Shown here: positions 27,405 through 36,184 of the stretch, piece after piece
Numbering within the stretch: the stretch's first letter is position 1
Layout: the number at the start of each line of letters is the position of its first letter
NCBI RefSeq assembly: GCF_012958305.1
Contig: NZ_JABBYO010000006.1
Coordinates: forward strand, 310,001 to 374,000
Direction of reading: 5' to 3'
DNA: 64,000 nt
Origin: Tautonia rosea
Lineage (GTDB): Bacteria; Planctomycetota; Planctomycetia; Isosphaerales; Isosphaeraceae
Program-made: the position numbers and the translations under genes
The notes under the pieces: generated by a model
Seen by the model: the letters and a program-made list of their open reading frames with translations, nothing else
Database searches by the model: none
What the model was told of the DNA's origin: nothing

Positions 27405-28687
27405 GGTGCCAGCTCCCTCGGCTCCAAGTCGGGCAATCGTCCGGTTGCTCGTAACGACTCCTCCAGCTCGGCGATCAGATCGGGAGGCAATACCTCGACC
27501 GATTCCTGAGACAGATCGGCCATCGTCCCCGCCAGTTCCGGAGCGTGCAGCAGAAACTGCTCCCAGAGCCGCTGGTCCCTGGCCACGGCCCTGGCTCGTC
27601 GCAATCCGTCTTCAGTCAGGGTCATCATGATCCCCCCCGAATCAGGCTCCATGCGCAACGCTCCTTGACGGACCAGGCGAGCCAGGATCGCCCCTCGTCG
27701 TCGGTTGGTGCCGATCCGATCAAGTTCTTCCGCGGTGTTGATCGGGCGAACGGTCGGCAGATCAGGCTCGACCCGATCGTAGAGTCGGCGCAGCATCGCC
27801 CGATCATCGAGCGATCGCCGGAACCTCCAGGCCGCCACCGCCCGCCCGAGCACCCCCCGCTTTGGCGCGATCAGGACTGAGAGCAGAAAGACCGACGCCC
27901 CGACCAGCACGATGATCGGCCCGGCCGGCATCTTTGCATATTGGGCACTCAGGGCGGTGCCGATGAGACCAATCGACAGCCCGAACACGGTCGCCAGCAC
28001 GAGCAGCGGGCTGAGTCGGTCAGTCCAGAACCGTGCTGCCGCCCCCGGAAGAATCAACAGGGCCGCCATCAAGACCACCCCCACCATCGGCAAACCGAAA
28101 ACGACCGCCAGCGCAATCAAGCCCATCAACAGCAGATCAAGCCGCAAGACCGGCCACCCTTGCACCCGGGCAAAGTCGGGATCGAAGACCGTCAGCTTGA
28201 ATTCCTTGTACGCCAGCAGGATCAGGAGCAGACTGACCAGCGACACCCCGCCGATGATGAACACGTCTTGCCGAATGATCCCCGCCGTCTTGCCCAGAAT
28301 GTACGAGTCGAGCCCCGCCTTGCTGCCGACGCCCGGCGTGTTCTGGACAATCCGGCTCAGAACCACCCCCGCACCAAAGAAGACGCTCAACACGATGCCA
28401 ATGGCCGCGTCTTCCTTCACCCGTGTTCGTGATCGCAATCCTGAGATGACCGCCACGCCCAGCAATCCTGAGACGAGTGCCCCTGCGAGCATCGCCGGCA
28501 GGTTCCGCTGTCCCACAAGGAGAAACGCCAGGGCCAGCCCCGGCAGGGCTGCGTGCGCCAGCGCGTCTCCCGTCAACGATCGCCTTCGCAAGACGGCGAA
28601 GCTCCCGACCAGCCCGGCGTTCGCCCCCAGCAGGCCGGTGCCAAGCAAGACGATCAGCGTGTTGTAGGACAAAAAGGATGCGGTCAT
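27401..28687 (-). CDS. troC: Metal ABC permease with degenerate MntR-like domain (TroC-type)
   Basis: 428 residues from the ATG at 28687, which has GGAGG seven bases upstream. The upstream in-frame ATG at 28801 is not needed. Residues 5-275 are an ABC-3 permease (LTGDALAHAALPGLALAFLL, VGVVLMAALLILPGAAA). Residues 285-410 align with the MntR-like tail of the partner permease but key metal ligands are changed: Gln372 replaces His and Val399 replaces the last His, while the two Glu between them are kept. The two permeases probably form the heterodimeric channel of one transporter. Confidence 0.9.
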   Translation of the reverse strand: MTASFLSYNTLIVLLGTGLLGANAGLVGSFAVLRRRSLTGDALAHAALPGLALAFLLVGQRNLPAMLAGALVSGLLGVAVISGLRSRTRVKEDAAIGIVLSVFFGAGVVLSRIVQNTPGVGSKAGLDSYILGKTAGIIRQDVFIIGGVSLVSLLLILLAYKEFKLTVFDPDFARVQGWPVLRLDLLLMGLIALAVVFGLPMVGVVLMAALLILPGAAARFWTDRLSPLLVLATVFGLSIGLIGTALSAQYAKMPAGPIIVLVGASVFLLSVLIAPKRGVLGRAVAAWRFRRSLDDRAMLRRLYDRVEPDLPTVRPINTAEELDRIGTNRRRGAILARLVRQGALRMEPDSGGIMMTLTEDGLRRARAVARDQRLWEQFLLHAPELAGTMADLSQESVEVLPPDLIAELEESLRATGRLPDLEPRELAP

Positions 28688-28824
28688 GACCGAGCCTCCG
28701 GCCCCCATCGTCCGGGGTTCGCATTGACCCTTTGCGGGGCTCGTGCGAGAGTACCGCCTTGCGATCGTCCGCGCGCTGAGAGGACGTCCACTTTGCTCCA
28801 TCCTTGCCAGGAGGGTTGTACCGC

Positions 28825-29658
28825 ATGTTGCCGCGGATGATCTCCTACGCCGGAAATTTTGAAGACGTCTTGCTCCGTCGCGCCTTTGCTGACCAATCCA
28901 CCGGCTTTTTCATCGATGTCGGTGCGTACGACCCGGTCGAGGGTTCGGTCACGAAGCATTTCTCGAACCTGGGCTGGCGAGGAATCAACATCGAGCCCGA
29001 CCCCGCCCCCTTCGCTCGCCTCTGCCACGATCGGCCAGACGACCTCAATCTCAACGTGGCCCTCTCGGATCGAGAAGGCACCCTTCGCCTCTACACAGCC
29101 GACGGCGCCGCGCATCCGTCCGTCGATCGAAACCTGATCACCGGATGGTTTGGTGCCCGTCCCGAGGATGTCCGCGCAATCGAACTGCCCGCCACCACCC
29201 TGGCCGCCGTCTGAGAAGCTCATGTTCCCGCCGGTCAGACCATCGATTTTCTCAAGATCGACGTCAAAACTCATGAAGATAAAGTTTTGCGTGGAAATGA
29301 TTGGAGCCGTTGGCGTCCCCGGGTCTTGATCGTCGAGTCGTGGGCGTTCGAACGCTGGGAGCCGACACTTCTGGCCGCTCGATACCACTTCACCCTTTTC
29401 GACGGCATCAACCGCGTCTATGTCCGAGACGAAGACGCCCACCTGATCGCCCCCTTGAGTGTGCCCGTCAACCAGACCGACAACTTTGAAATCTTCGGCT
29501 ATGCCCAGCAGATTGCCGAGCTGACCCATCGTCTCGAGACCTACCGGCAGATCGGCCCTCGGGCGCTGAACGTGGCCCGTTGGCTCCACGATCGAGCCGC
29601 TCGCCACCCCCGGCTTGCCGCAATCGCCCGCAACTGGATCGGTCGAGCGGCTGGCTGA
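28825..29658 (+). pseudogene. FkbM family methyltransferase broken by an in-frame TGA
   Basis: The frame from the ATG at 28825 (AGGAGG ten bases upstream) to the stop at 29656-29658 is continuous except for one TGA at 29212-29214. FkbM features are on both sides: NFEDVLLRRAF, FFIDVGAYDPVEGSVT and GINIEPDP before it, FLKIDVKTHEDKVLRG after it. Family members often have Cys or another residue where the TGA falls (LAAV-stop-EAHV), so a TGC to TGA change would be enough. The motif that is normally KIDVEG is KIDVKT here, which hints at relaxed selection. It lies on the opposite strand between troB and the troC-type gene. Confidence 0.8.
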
Positions 29659-29675
29659 GTTCCCGCTTGGACGCC

Positions 29676-30509
29676 TCACTGACTTCGTTCCTGAGCCTGA
29701 ACCGCCGCCCCCGCCGCTTCGAGAATGGCCAGCCGACCTCCATAGGTCTTGCGCAAGTTCTCGGTCGTGAAGGTGGTTGCGGTCGGACCATGAGCAATCA
29801 GTCGCATATTCAACAGAATGGTGTAATCAAAGTACTCGGAAACGGATCGCAGGTCGTGGTGGACGACGAAGACCGTTTTCCCCTCGCCGCGAAGGACCCG
29901 CAGCAGGTCGAAGATGACCGCCTCGGTCGCGGCATCGACCCCCGCCATCGGCTCGTCCATAAAGTAGACCTCGGCCCGCTGTGCCAGGGCCCGAGCCAGA
30001 AACGTCCGCTGCTGTTGGCCGCCGGAGAGTTGGCCAATCTGTCGATCGGCCAGGTGAAGCAAACCGACCCGATCCAGGCACTCTTGCGCCCAGGATCGTT
30101 CACTTTTCCCCGGCCTGCGGAACCAGCCGAGTTGTCCATAGGTTCCCATCAGCACCACATCGAGCACCGTCACCGGAAACTCCCAGTCCACGCTCTCCCG
30201 CTGGGGCACGTAGCCGATCCGACGCCGCTGGGCCGACACCCGCTTGCCGAACAATCGCACGGTACCGCTCGCCATCGGCACCAGACCAAGAATCGCCTTG
30301 ATCAAGGTGCTCTTGCCCGCGCCGTTCGGCCCGACAATCCCGGCCAGACATGGCCCTTCGATCGTTAGGTCCACATCCCAAAGAACCGGCTTACGTTGAT
30401 AGGCGACTGTCACGTCGTGGACGTCGAGCACGGGGGCAGGGGGGGCTGACCCCGAGGGTGTATCACGTTCCAGTGCGTTGGCTCGATCGAGGAACGAAGC
30501 GGAGTTCAT
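29676..30509 (-). CDS. troB: Metal ABC transporter ATP-binding protein (TroB-type)
   Basis: 277 residues. Walker [11 protein letters not shown]-loop VPQRES, signature LSGGQQQR, Walker B VYFMDEP and H-loop VHHDL are all intact. The [15 protein letters not shown] segment is typical of manganese/zinc/iron uptake ATPases. The start overlaps the stop of troA by four bases. The cognate permease genes are on the same strand, but the FkbM pseudogene lies between them and troB. Confidence 0.93.
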   Translation of the reverse strand: MNSASFLDRANALERDTPSGSAPPAPVLDVHDVTVAYQRKPVLWDVDLTIEGPCLAGIVGPNGAGKSTLIKAILGLVPMASGTVRLFGKRVSAQRRRIGYVPQRESVDWEFPVTVLDVVLMGTYGQLGWFRRPGKSERSWAQECLDRVGLLHLADRQIGQLSGGQQQRTFLARALAQRAEVYFMDEPMAGVDAATEAVIFDLLRVLRGEGKTVFVVHHDLRSVSEYFDYTILLNMRLIAHGPTATTFTTENLRKTYGGRLAILEAAGAAVQAQERSQ

Positions 30510-31525
30510 TTTAGCGCCTCCGTGATGGTTGACACGTTATGCCTGACCATTCCCGCATACGTTCCACCGGAAGTCCCCGGCTCTCCCATTGAGTCGGAAA
30601 AGAGCTCCCCACCAATCCGGACCTGATGCCCCTGAGCGGCACAGCCTTCGACCAATGCCCGGATATTGCGATCACTGACGCTCGCCTCGATGAACACCGC
30701 CGGCACCTTCCGATTGACCAGAAGATCCACCAGTGCGTTGATCTCGAAGACCCCCGCCTCACTCTCGGTACTGATCCCCTGAATCGCCTCAACCTCGATT
30801 GCGTAGGCCCTCCCGAAATAGCCGAAGGCATCGTGTGCCGTGACCAGCAACCGGCGCGACTCGGGAATCCCCCCAATTCGCTCCCGGACCTCCGCGTCGA
30901 GCCGGATCAGCTCATCGCGGTACCTCTCGGCGTTGCGAGCATACTGTGTGGAGAACGACGGGTCGAACCCGGCCAGGGCATCTCGGGCCGCATTGACCAC
31001 CTCGGCCCACAACCTCACGTCGAACCAGACATGCGGGTCCACCTGCCCGCCACTCGTTTCCATCAGCTCGCCCGACGCGATCCCGTCGGCCAGGGGAACC
31101 GAAGGCTTGCTTCGCCCGAGCCTTTCGAAAATCTCGCCCATCTTCCCTTCAAGATGCAACCCGGAAAAGACAATCATGTCTGCTCGTGACAGGGCGATGA
31201 TGTCTCCCGGTGACGGCTTGTACAGATGAGGATCGACTCCCGCCCCCATCAAGACCACCACCTCGACTCGATCTCCCCCGACCCGTTCCACGACCTCGCC
31301 GACCATGCCGGTCGAGCAAACCACACGAATCGGTCCCGATCCCGCATACGGTTCGATGCCCCGGCGGCTTGATTCCGCAAGATCACCGCACCCCGACGCC
31401 ATCAGAATCAGTGCGATCAGGCCAGCCCGCAAGACCCGAGCCGCGTTTTCGCTCCAAGCCCTTTCCTTGCACGCATCCCGTGCAAGATTCACACGGGTCA
31501 ATGCCGATTGCAGATCACAACCCAC
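30506..31525 (-). CDS. troA: Metal ABC transporter substrate-binding lipoprotein (TroA-type)
   Basis: 339 residues from the GTG at 31525, preferred because AAAGGA lies nine bases upstream. A TTG at 31546 in the same frame is an alternative. Lipobox-like MASGC ends a hydrophobic stretch at about residue 46. The cluster A-I metal-binding ligands fit Treponema TroA: His100 ([12 protein letters not shown]), His165 (DPHVWFD), His231 (TAHDAFGYF) and Asp311 (LFSDSMG). The binding protein would deliver Mn, Zn or Fe to the permeases. It is the first gene of the operon and is divergent from a small secreted protein gene. Confidence 0.92.
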   Translation of the reverse strand: MGCDLQSALTRVNLARDACKERAWSENAARVLRAGLIALILMASGCGDLAESSRRGIEPYAGSGPIRVVCSTGMVGEVVERVGGDRVEVVVLMGAGVDPHLYKPSPGDIIALSRADMIVFSGLHLEGKMGEIFERLGRSKPSVPLADGIASGELMETSGGQVDPHVWFDVRLWAEVVNAARDALAGFDPSFSTQYARNAERYRDELIRLDAEVRERIGGIPESRRLLVTAHDAFGYFGRAYAIEVEAIQGISTESEAGVFEINALVDLLVNRKVPAVFIEASVSDRNIRALVEGCAAQGHQVRIGGELFSDSMGEPGTSGGTYAGMVRHNVSTITEALK

Positions 31526-31727
31526 GGCAAATTTTCCTTTCCTCAATCGAATTCAACATCACTCATGCGATTTTACGCAACCATCATGGGAGACGCAATT
31601 CAGTTTTTTGGAAGACCGAAAAACGTTTCGTTGGAACAGTGGGGCTTAGCGTTGTCTTCCTGGCGAGCGAACCGTGGTGAGTCGGATCAACAAGTAAGTT
31701 TCCGAATCAATCTCAAAGGAGCGAACA

Positions 31728-32162
31728 ATGTCCCGATGGTTCAGGATGGCCTTCGGTCTCTCGATGCTGCTGATCATGGCGGGCAGGGCAGAGGCTCAAG
31801 GGTGGCGAACGGCTGCCCCCACGCCTCAGCCGCAGGGGTACGTGGTCGGTTCTTCGACCTTGCCGGTCGTAACCTCCCCTTCGACGCTCGCGTCTGGCTA
31901 CGGGCGTCGTGTCGCCTCGGGGGGGCTGATTGAGACGGCCGCCCGGCGGATCAATCCGTTTGCGGCGCCTTCGAGGGCCGGGAATGTCGCTTTTGCTCCA
32001 CAGGTCTATCGCCAGCCGCCGATGGTCCCCAGCACTCAAGTGAGGCGTCCCCTCTTCGGATCGCGAACTCCAGGCTACCGGATTGTCGAGCCTTCGACCC
32101 CGCTCGGCGTTCCGACCACCGGGACGATTCCCAGCGTAAACTGCCCGACCTGCCCGAAGTGA
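31728..32162 (+). CDS. Small secreted protein of unknown function
   Basis: 144 residues with AAGGAG a few bases upstream of the ATG. Signal peptide cleaved near residue 24 (RAEAQG). The mature part is rich in Pro, Ser, Arg and Thr and of low complexity, ending in NCPTCPK. No family recognised. It starts divergently from troA (203 bases between the starts) and is followed by a hairpin. Confidence 0.7.
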   Translation: MSRWFRMAFGLSMLLIMAGRAEAQGWRTAAPTPQPQGYVVGSSTLPVVTSPSTLASGYGRRVASGGLIETAARRINPFAAPSRAGNVAFAPQVYRQPPMVPSTQVRRPLFGSRTPGYRIVEPSTPLGVPTTGTIPSVNCPTCPK

Positions 32163-32183
32163 GGTATGCTTTGATGTTCGAGG

Positions 32184-32215
32184 CCGCCAGGTGCTCCTCG
32201 TCGATCGCCTGGCGG
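32184..32215 (+). terminator. Hairpin after the small secreted protein gene
   Basis: Perfect eight-base-pair stem CCGCCAGG/CCTGGCGG with a 16-base loop, followed by TGTTT, 22 bases after the stop codon. Confidence 0.5.
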
Positions 32216-32327
32216 TGTTTCGTGGCATTCTGGGGGGGGCAAGATCATCGGATCGCGTTGATCCGTTCCGAGGTCCGATCGACCAGGACCATGCCTCTGC
32301 TGTCATTCTCCTGGAGCACCATTAGAG

Positions 32328-32750
32328 ATGAGGCAAATTGTTGTCGTGGCCGTGATCGGGACCGCGATCTCCTTCGGCGCGGCTCGACTCAGCCTGGCTC
32401 AGTCGGTTGACGTCAACGGCGTCCCAATGGCTGCTCCGATCTACGATGCTCCAGGATACTATGGCATGGCCTGGGGTGTTGCGAGCTACGGTGTTCCCCG
32501 AACCCATTCGAACTTCGCCACCCCCTTCGGTGGTGTCGGATACGGATATGGATACGATCCGTATGTGCTGCTTCCTGGATCGTTCGGGGCCTCGCTCTGG
32601 CGTCCCGGCTCGGTCAATCCGGGCGATTACTCCGCGCCAGGCCGCTACAGCACCTTCCCGATTCCCCGAGGAGGGGTCACGCCTCCGTGGGGGGTTCCGG
32701 TTGGGTTTTATGCTCCCGCGCTTGGTCCTCCGATCATCGTTCAGCCCTGA
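32328..32750 (+). CDS. Small secreted Gly/Pro/Tyr-rich protein
   Basis: 140 residues. Signal peptide ends near LAQSV (residue 24). The mature part has aromatic and glycine-rich stretches (GVGYGYGYDPY) and many prolines, without a recognisable domain. Its length and composition resemble its upstream neighbour, so both may be envelope or matrix proteins. It is convergent with the MCE-OmpA gene (17 bases between the stops). Confidence 0.68.
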   Translation: MRQIVVVAVIGTAISFGAARLSLAQSVDVNGVPMAAPIYDAPGYYGMAWGVASYGVPRTHSNFATPFGGVGYGYGYDPYVLLPGSFGASLWRPGSVNPGDYSAPGRYSTFPIPRGGVTPPWGVPVGFYAPALGPPIIVQP

Positions 32751-32767
32751 GCGTCACGTCGATCTCC

Positions 32768-33892
32768 TCACGAGGCTGCTTGAGGGGTGAACAGGATGAT
32801 CTCGACCCGACGATCGGGAGAGGTCCCCTGTGGTTCGGCAGAAATCATCCGGGGCCGATGGCGTCCAAACCCGACGGCGGCGACCGTTCTCGATCGAAAC
32901 CAGCCTGCCGAGTCGATTCCGTGGTTGTCGACCAGATATTCGCGGATCGCCTCGGCCTGCTGCTGGGTCAATCGCTCTGCCATCAGGTCATCGAGCGAGT
33001 TGTCGGTGAACGACGCGATGACCACCTCGGTCTTCTTCGTAAGATGCTCCTTGGTCCACTCGGCCACGCTGTTCAGCTGCTCTCGACCCGCCTTGGTCAG
33101 TACCGCCCGACCAGGATCGAACAGGTCGGATTCGGAAATCGTCATCGATTTTCGGCTTGCGTTGGGCCGGTAGAGCGCCAGGTCCCGGTCGTCATAGCCG
33201 CGGCGGGTGAAATAGCGCGAAATGGGCCAGGTGTTCTTTAATGCATCCAGATTGTCTTGAATGTCGGCGAGCGTCTGTTCGCCACGGTCGGTGAGTTGGA
33301 CCAGCCGGTTCACCGGTTCGTCGTCCGTCAAGAGCCGGCCGAGGGTGCCTTCACCACCTCGGATGGCCGAGGCAATGGCGTTGACCTCGGCCAGCCCTTC
33401 TTCGGCGGACCCGGCCACGGTGTCGAGCCGTTCAAGGGCTGCCGACGCCTTCTGCATCAGGTCGGCCAGTTCCAGCGGTTTCTCACTGGCAATGACACCG
33501 CCGTCGGGCAGAATCTCGGCCTCGGCGCTTCCCGGGCGGATCTCGACGACCCGGGCACCGACGACCCCCTGAGTGACAATCCGGGCCTCGGCATCGGTCC
33601 GGATCAAGGGGCGGAGCCGGGCGTCGATCCGAAGCGTCAGCCGGACCGGATCACCTGGGGTCGAGGGCGGAACGATCGCCTCGACCACCCCGGCATCGAC
33701 CCCCTGGACGAAGACGCGGCCTCCGGGCTCCAGTCCGCTGATCGAATCGAACGCGGCCGAGAGATGATAGGTGTCCTGCACCTGCCAGTTCTTTCCGGCC
33801 ACCTGGACCGCGCCGAAGCCGGCCAGTCCCAGAAGGCCCAGGCAAAACACCCCGTTGGCCAGGGCTCGCAGCGGTCCGATCTCTCGATGCAT
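32768..33892 (-). CDS. MCE (MlaD) domain protein fused to an OmpA-like domain
   Basis: 374 residues. An N-terminal membrane helix (about 10-30) precedes one MCE/MlaD domain (about 35-125; DSISGLEPGGRVFVQGVDAG). A helical region (about 130-225) follows, and the last about 130 residues are OmpA-like: LFDPGRAVLTKAG, FTDNSLDD and SPDRRVEIILF. In OmpA the peptidoglycan diaminopimelate is held by an Asp and an Arg 15 residues apart. Here the Asp (FTD) is kept, but the Arg is Gln (LTQQQAEA). The MlaE permease gene lies upstream on the same strand. The role is probably lipid transport between membranes with a cell-wall anchor. Confidence 0.86.
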   Translation of the reverse strand: MHREIGPLRALANGVFCLGLLGLAGFGAVQVAGKNWQVQDTYHLSAAFDSISGLEPGGRVFVQGVDAGVVEAIVPPSTPGDPVRLTLRIDARLRPLIRTDAEARIVTQGVVGARVVEIRPGSAEAEILPDGGVIASEKPLELADLMQKASAALERLDTVAGSAEEGLAEVNAIASAIRGGEGTLGRLLTDDEPVNRLVQLTDRGEQTLADIQDNLDALKNTWPISRYFTRRGYDDRDLALYRPNASRKSMTISESDLFDPGRAVLTKAGREQLNSVAEWTKEHLTKKTEVVIASFTDNSLDDLMAERLTQQQAEAIREYLVDNHGIDSAGWFRSRTVAAVGFGRHRPRMISAEPQGTSPDRRVEIILFTPQAAS

Positions 33893-34031
33893 GGCTTGCG
33901 CCCCTTGGTGCTGATCTCATCGGGGAGGGTGGTGCCGCTTCCCCGTCCCCCGCGTCGATTCGCCTGTGTGGATTCTATTGTACGACCCAAACCGCCCCGA
34001 TCGGTCAAGAGGAGTCTTGGATTCCCGTCGA

Positions 34032-34805
34032 TTACCCGACCCACCCGACCGCCGCCGTGCCCCATTGAATCAAGGGGACGAGCAGCACGTTCGCTCCGAA
34101 AATGAGCAAGACCGACGCCACCACTCCTCGGGTCGCGGCGCTGCCGATCGCCTCGGTCGAGCGTTCCGATCGCAGACCCACCCAGCAGCCGACCAGGCCG
34201 ACGATCAGGCCAAAGACGACCGTCTTGAGCGTGCCGGGGATCACGTCGGCCAGTCTCAAGTAATCAAGGCAGCGCTCGGCGTAGGCCTGGACCGAGAGCG
34301 AGCCGCCGGTCAATTCGGCGGCCAAACCGCCGAGCAGGGCCGCAGTGTCGAGCACGATCGTCAAGAACGGCACCGCCAGGGCACAGGCGACAACCCGAGG
34401 AGCCACCAGGCTCGGAATGGCCGAGGCTCCCAGCACCTCGGCGGCGTCGACTTCCTCGGTCAGGACCTTCGAACTCAACTCTGCGGCCAGCCCCGCTCCG
34501 AGCCGGGCCGCGACCAGGATCGACGCGAGCATCGGGCCGGTCTCGACCAGCACGGCCGCGGCCAGGACACTTGGCAAGGTCGCCTCAACCCCGTAGCGAA
34601 CCAGCAGGCGGCGGGTCTGGAGCCAAGACACCAGGCCAACGCTCAGACCCGCCACCGAGACCAGGGAGAGGCTACCCCAGGCCACGCGCTCAAACTGGCG
34701 GAGCACCTCGCCGGGCCTTCGGACGATCGCCACCGGCGCGGCCAGGATCACCCGAAGGGCGAAGTCGACAAACCGACCCAGACGGATCAACCCATCAATC
34801 GGCAT
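34032..34805 (-). CDS. mlaE: MlaE family ABC permease
   Basis: 257 residues from the ATG at 34805, with AAGGA upstream. A longer open frame to 35093 adds 96 low-complexity residues. The MlaE family region is clear: LVETGPMLASILVAARLGAGLAAEL, with the EEVDAAEVLGASAI core. About five membrane helices are predicted. It forms the inner-membrane permease of an MCE lipid transporter with the MlaD-OmpA protein encoded downstream. The MlaF ATPase is not in the window. Confidence 0.88.
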   Translation of the reverse strand: MPIDGLIRLGRFVDFALRVILAAPVAIVRRPGEVLRQFERVAWGSLSLVSVAGLSVGLVSWLQTRRLLVRYGVEATLPSVLAAAVLVETGPMLASILVAARLGAGLAAELSSKVLTEEVDAAEVLGASAIPSLVAPRVVACALAVPFLTIVLDTAALLGGLAAELTGGSLSVQAYAERCLDYLRLADVIPGTLKTVVFGLIVGLVGCWVGLRSERSTEAIGSAATRGVVASVLLIFGANVLLVPLIQWGTAAVGWVG

Positions 34806-35084
34806 GGTCGTGTCCTTCGCCCGTGGAGGGTCGTCTACTTCTGGGGTGTCCTCGATGGTCTTCGCTCCGAATCGGACAGCGACCGATCCCCGGATCGCCC
34901 GATCGCCTTCGATCTTGCTCCCAGTCTGCTCAATTGGAGAAGATGAAGAGATCAGCGGGGTTTCCGTGTGATAGGATAAACGAACGGGTTCGGTTGTGTT
35001 TCCGGCCTGGGGTGTCGTTGACGTTGAGGGTGAGTCCTGGCATCCTCGTTCTCTCTTTCTTCTCTTGAAACACATGATTCGCTG

Positions 35085-35699
35085 ATGGCTCACGCACCGT
35101 TGCCGCTGGAGAACCTATCGGACTATCAAGCCGAGCTTCGGACCGACCTGCTTCGGGTGGCGCTCCGGGATGGCTGGGATCGGGTCTTGATGACACTCGG
35201 CTGGATCCATCTGGTTTTCTTCGCGGTCCATCAGTGGGCGGCGATGGCCTTGAATGCGAAGTGGCCACACCTGACGCTCTGGCCGCTGGAACTGGTTCTG
35301 GTGCTGGCCTTGCTCAACGTCATGCTTGGTAAGGGGTGGACGAAGACGTCACCCTTAATCGGGATTCTGACGCGAGTCTGGGCCACTTCGCTGATCATTG
35401 GCTTCAATGCCGTGACGCTCAACGGGATGACCGGTCTGGGGTTCCGCTGGTACTTCCTCGTCTGGGCGGGCCTGGCGACCTTCGGTTTTGCAACGACCGC
35501 ATGGCTCTGCGGTATCCGATTTTTGATCCCGGCGGTCTTGATGTACTTTGTTGGGCTGGCGATGGTTCCGATGATCAACTGGAGCTTCTTGATGATCGGC
35601 GTTGCCTGGTGGGCGATCCTTCAGGGGATCGGCCTCTCGCTTCGTCGCGAGCGTCAGCGACGGCCGGATCTGGTCGAGGCGAACCCGGGCGACTCATGA
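35085..35699 (+). CDS. Integral membrane protein of unknown function
   Basis: 204 residues with about five hydrophobic helices and short loops (VLMTLGWIHLVFFAVHQW, LELVLVLALLNVML, GFRWYFLVWAGLATFGFATT). The ends are charged. No family recognised. The stop overlaps the trmL start by four bases (ATGA at 35696-35699), so the genes are coupled. Confidence 0.72.
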   Translation: MAHAPLPLENLSDYQAELRTDLLRVALRDGWDRVLMTLGWIHLVFFAVHQWAAMALNAKWPHLTLWPLELVLVLALLNVMLGKGWTKTSPLIGILTRVWATSLIIGFNAVTLNGMTGLGFRWYFLVWAGLATFGFATTAWLCGIRFLIPAVLMYFVGLAMVPMINWSFLMIGVAWWAILQGIGLSLRRERQRRPDLVEANPGDS

Positions 35700-36184
35700 C
35701 CATCATGCCTGCGGAAGGGTCGGCCGCTCGGCTCCACGTCGTCCTGTATCAGCCGGAAATCGCAGCCAATGCCGGGTCGATCGGTCGGACATGCGTGGCG
35801 GTCGGGGCAATGCTCTGGCTGGTTCGTCCGCTTGGGTTTTTGATCGGAGATCGCCACCTGAAGCGGGCTGGGCTGGACTACTGGGACCATCTCCGCTGGC
35901 AGGTCGTCGATGGGCTCGACGAGGTGGCCGAGGCGATCGGTCATGACCGCTTCTGGTCCTTCAGCACAAGGGCCTCGACTCCCTACACCCAGGTCCGCTA
36001 TCAACCCGGCGACGCCCTGGTCTTCGGGCCCGAGAGCCGCGGCTTGCCGGCCCGGCTGGTCGAAGATCGGCCTGATCGGGCCGTCCGAATCCCGATGCGG
36101 AGCGAGGCAAGGAGCCTCAACCTGGCTGTCTCGGCGGCCGTCGGGGTCTTCGAGGCTGTTCGTCAACTCGACGCCAGCGATTGA
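35696..36184 (+). CDS. trmL: tRNA (cytidine(34)-2'-O)-methyltransferase TrmL
   Basis: 162 residues from the ATG at 35696. SPOUT fold motifs: VVLYQPEIAANAGSIGRTC at the N-terminus, LVFGPESRGLPARLVE, and IPMRSEARSLNLAVSAAVGV with the knot. The length is typical of TrmL. It 2'-O-methylates position 34 of tRNA-Leu anticodons using SAM. A second in-frame ATG at 35705 is possible. Confidence 0.94.
   Translation: MTIMPAEGSAARLHVVLYQPEIAANAGSIGRTCVAVGAMLWLVRPLGFLIGDRHLKRAGLDYWDHLRWQVVDGLDEVAEAIGHDRFWSFSTRASTPYTQVRYQPGDALVFGPESRGLPARLVEDRPDRAVRIPMRSEARSLNLAVSAAVGVFEAVRQLDASD

Noticed and set aside
29212-29214. The TGA in the FkbM gene as a selenocysteine codon
   Set aside because: FkbM methyltransferases are not known as selenoproteins, the residue is not catalytic, and I see no convincing hairpin right after the TGA. 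A nonsense mutation or read error is simpler.
34806-35093. N-terminal extension of the MlaE permease
   Set aside because: The extra 96 residues are Ser/Thr/Pro-rich and not family-like, and the ATG at 34805 has a ribosome site and gives the usual length.
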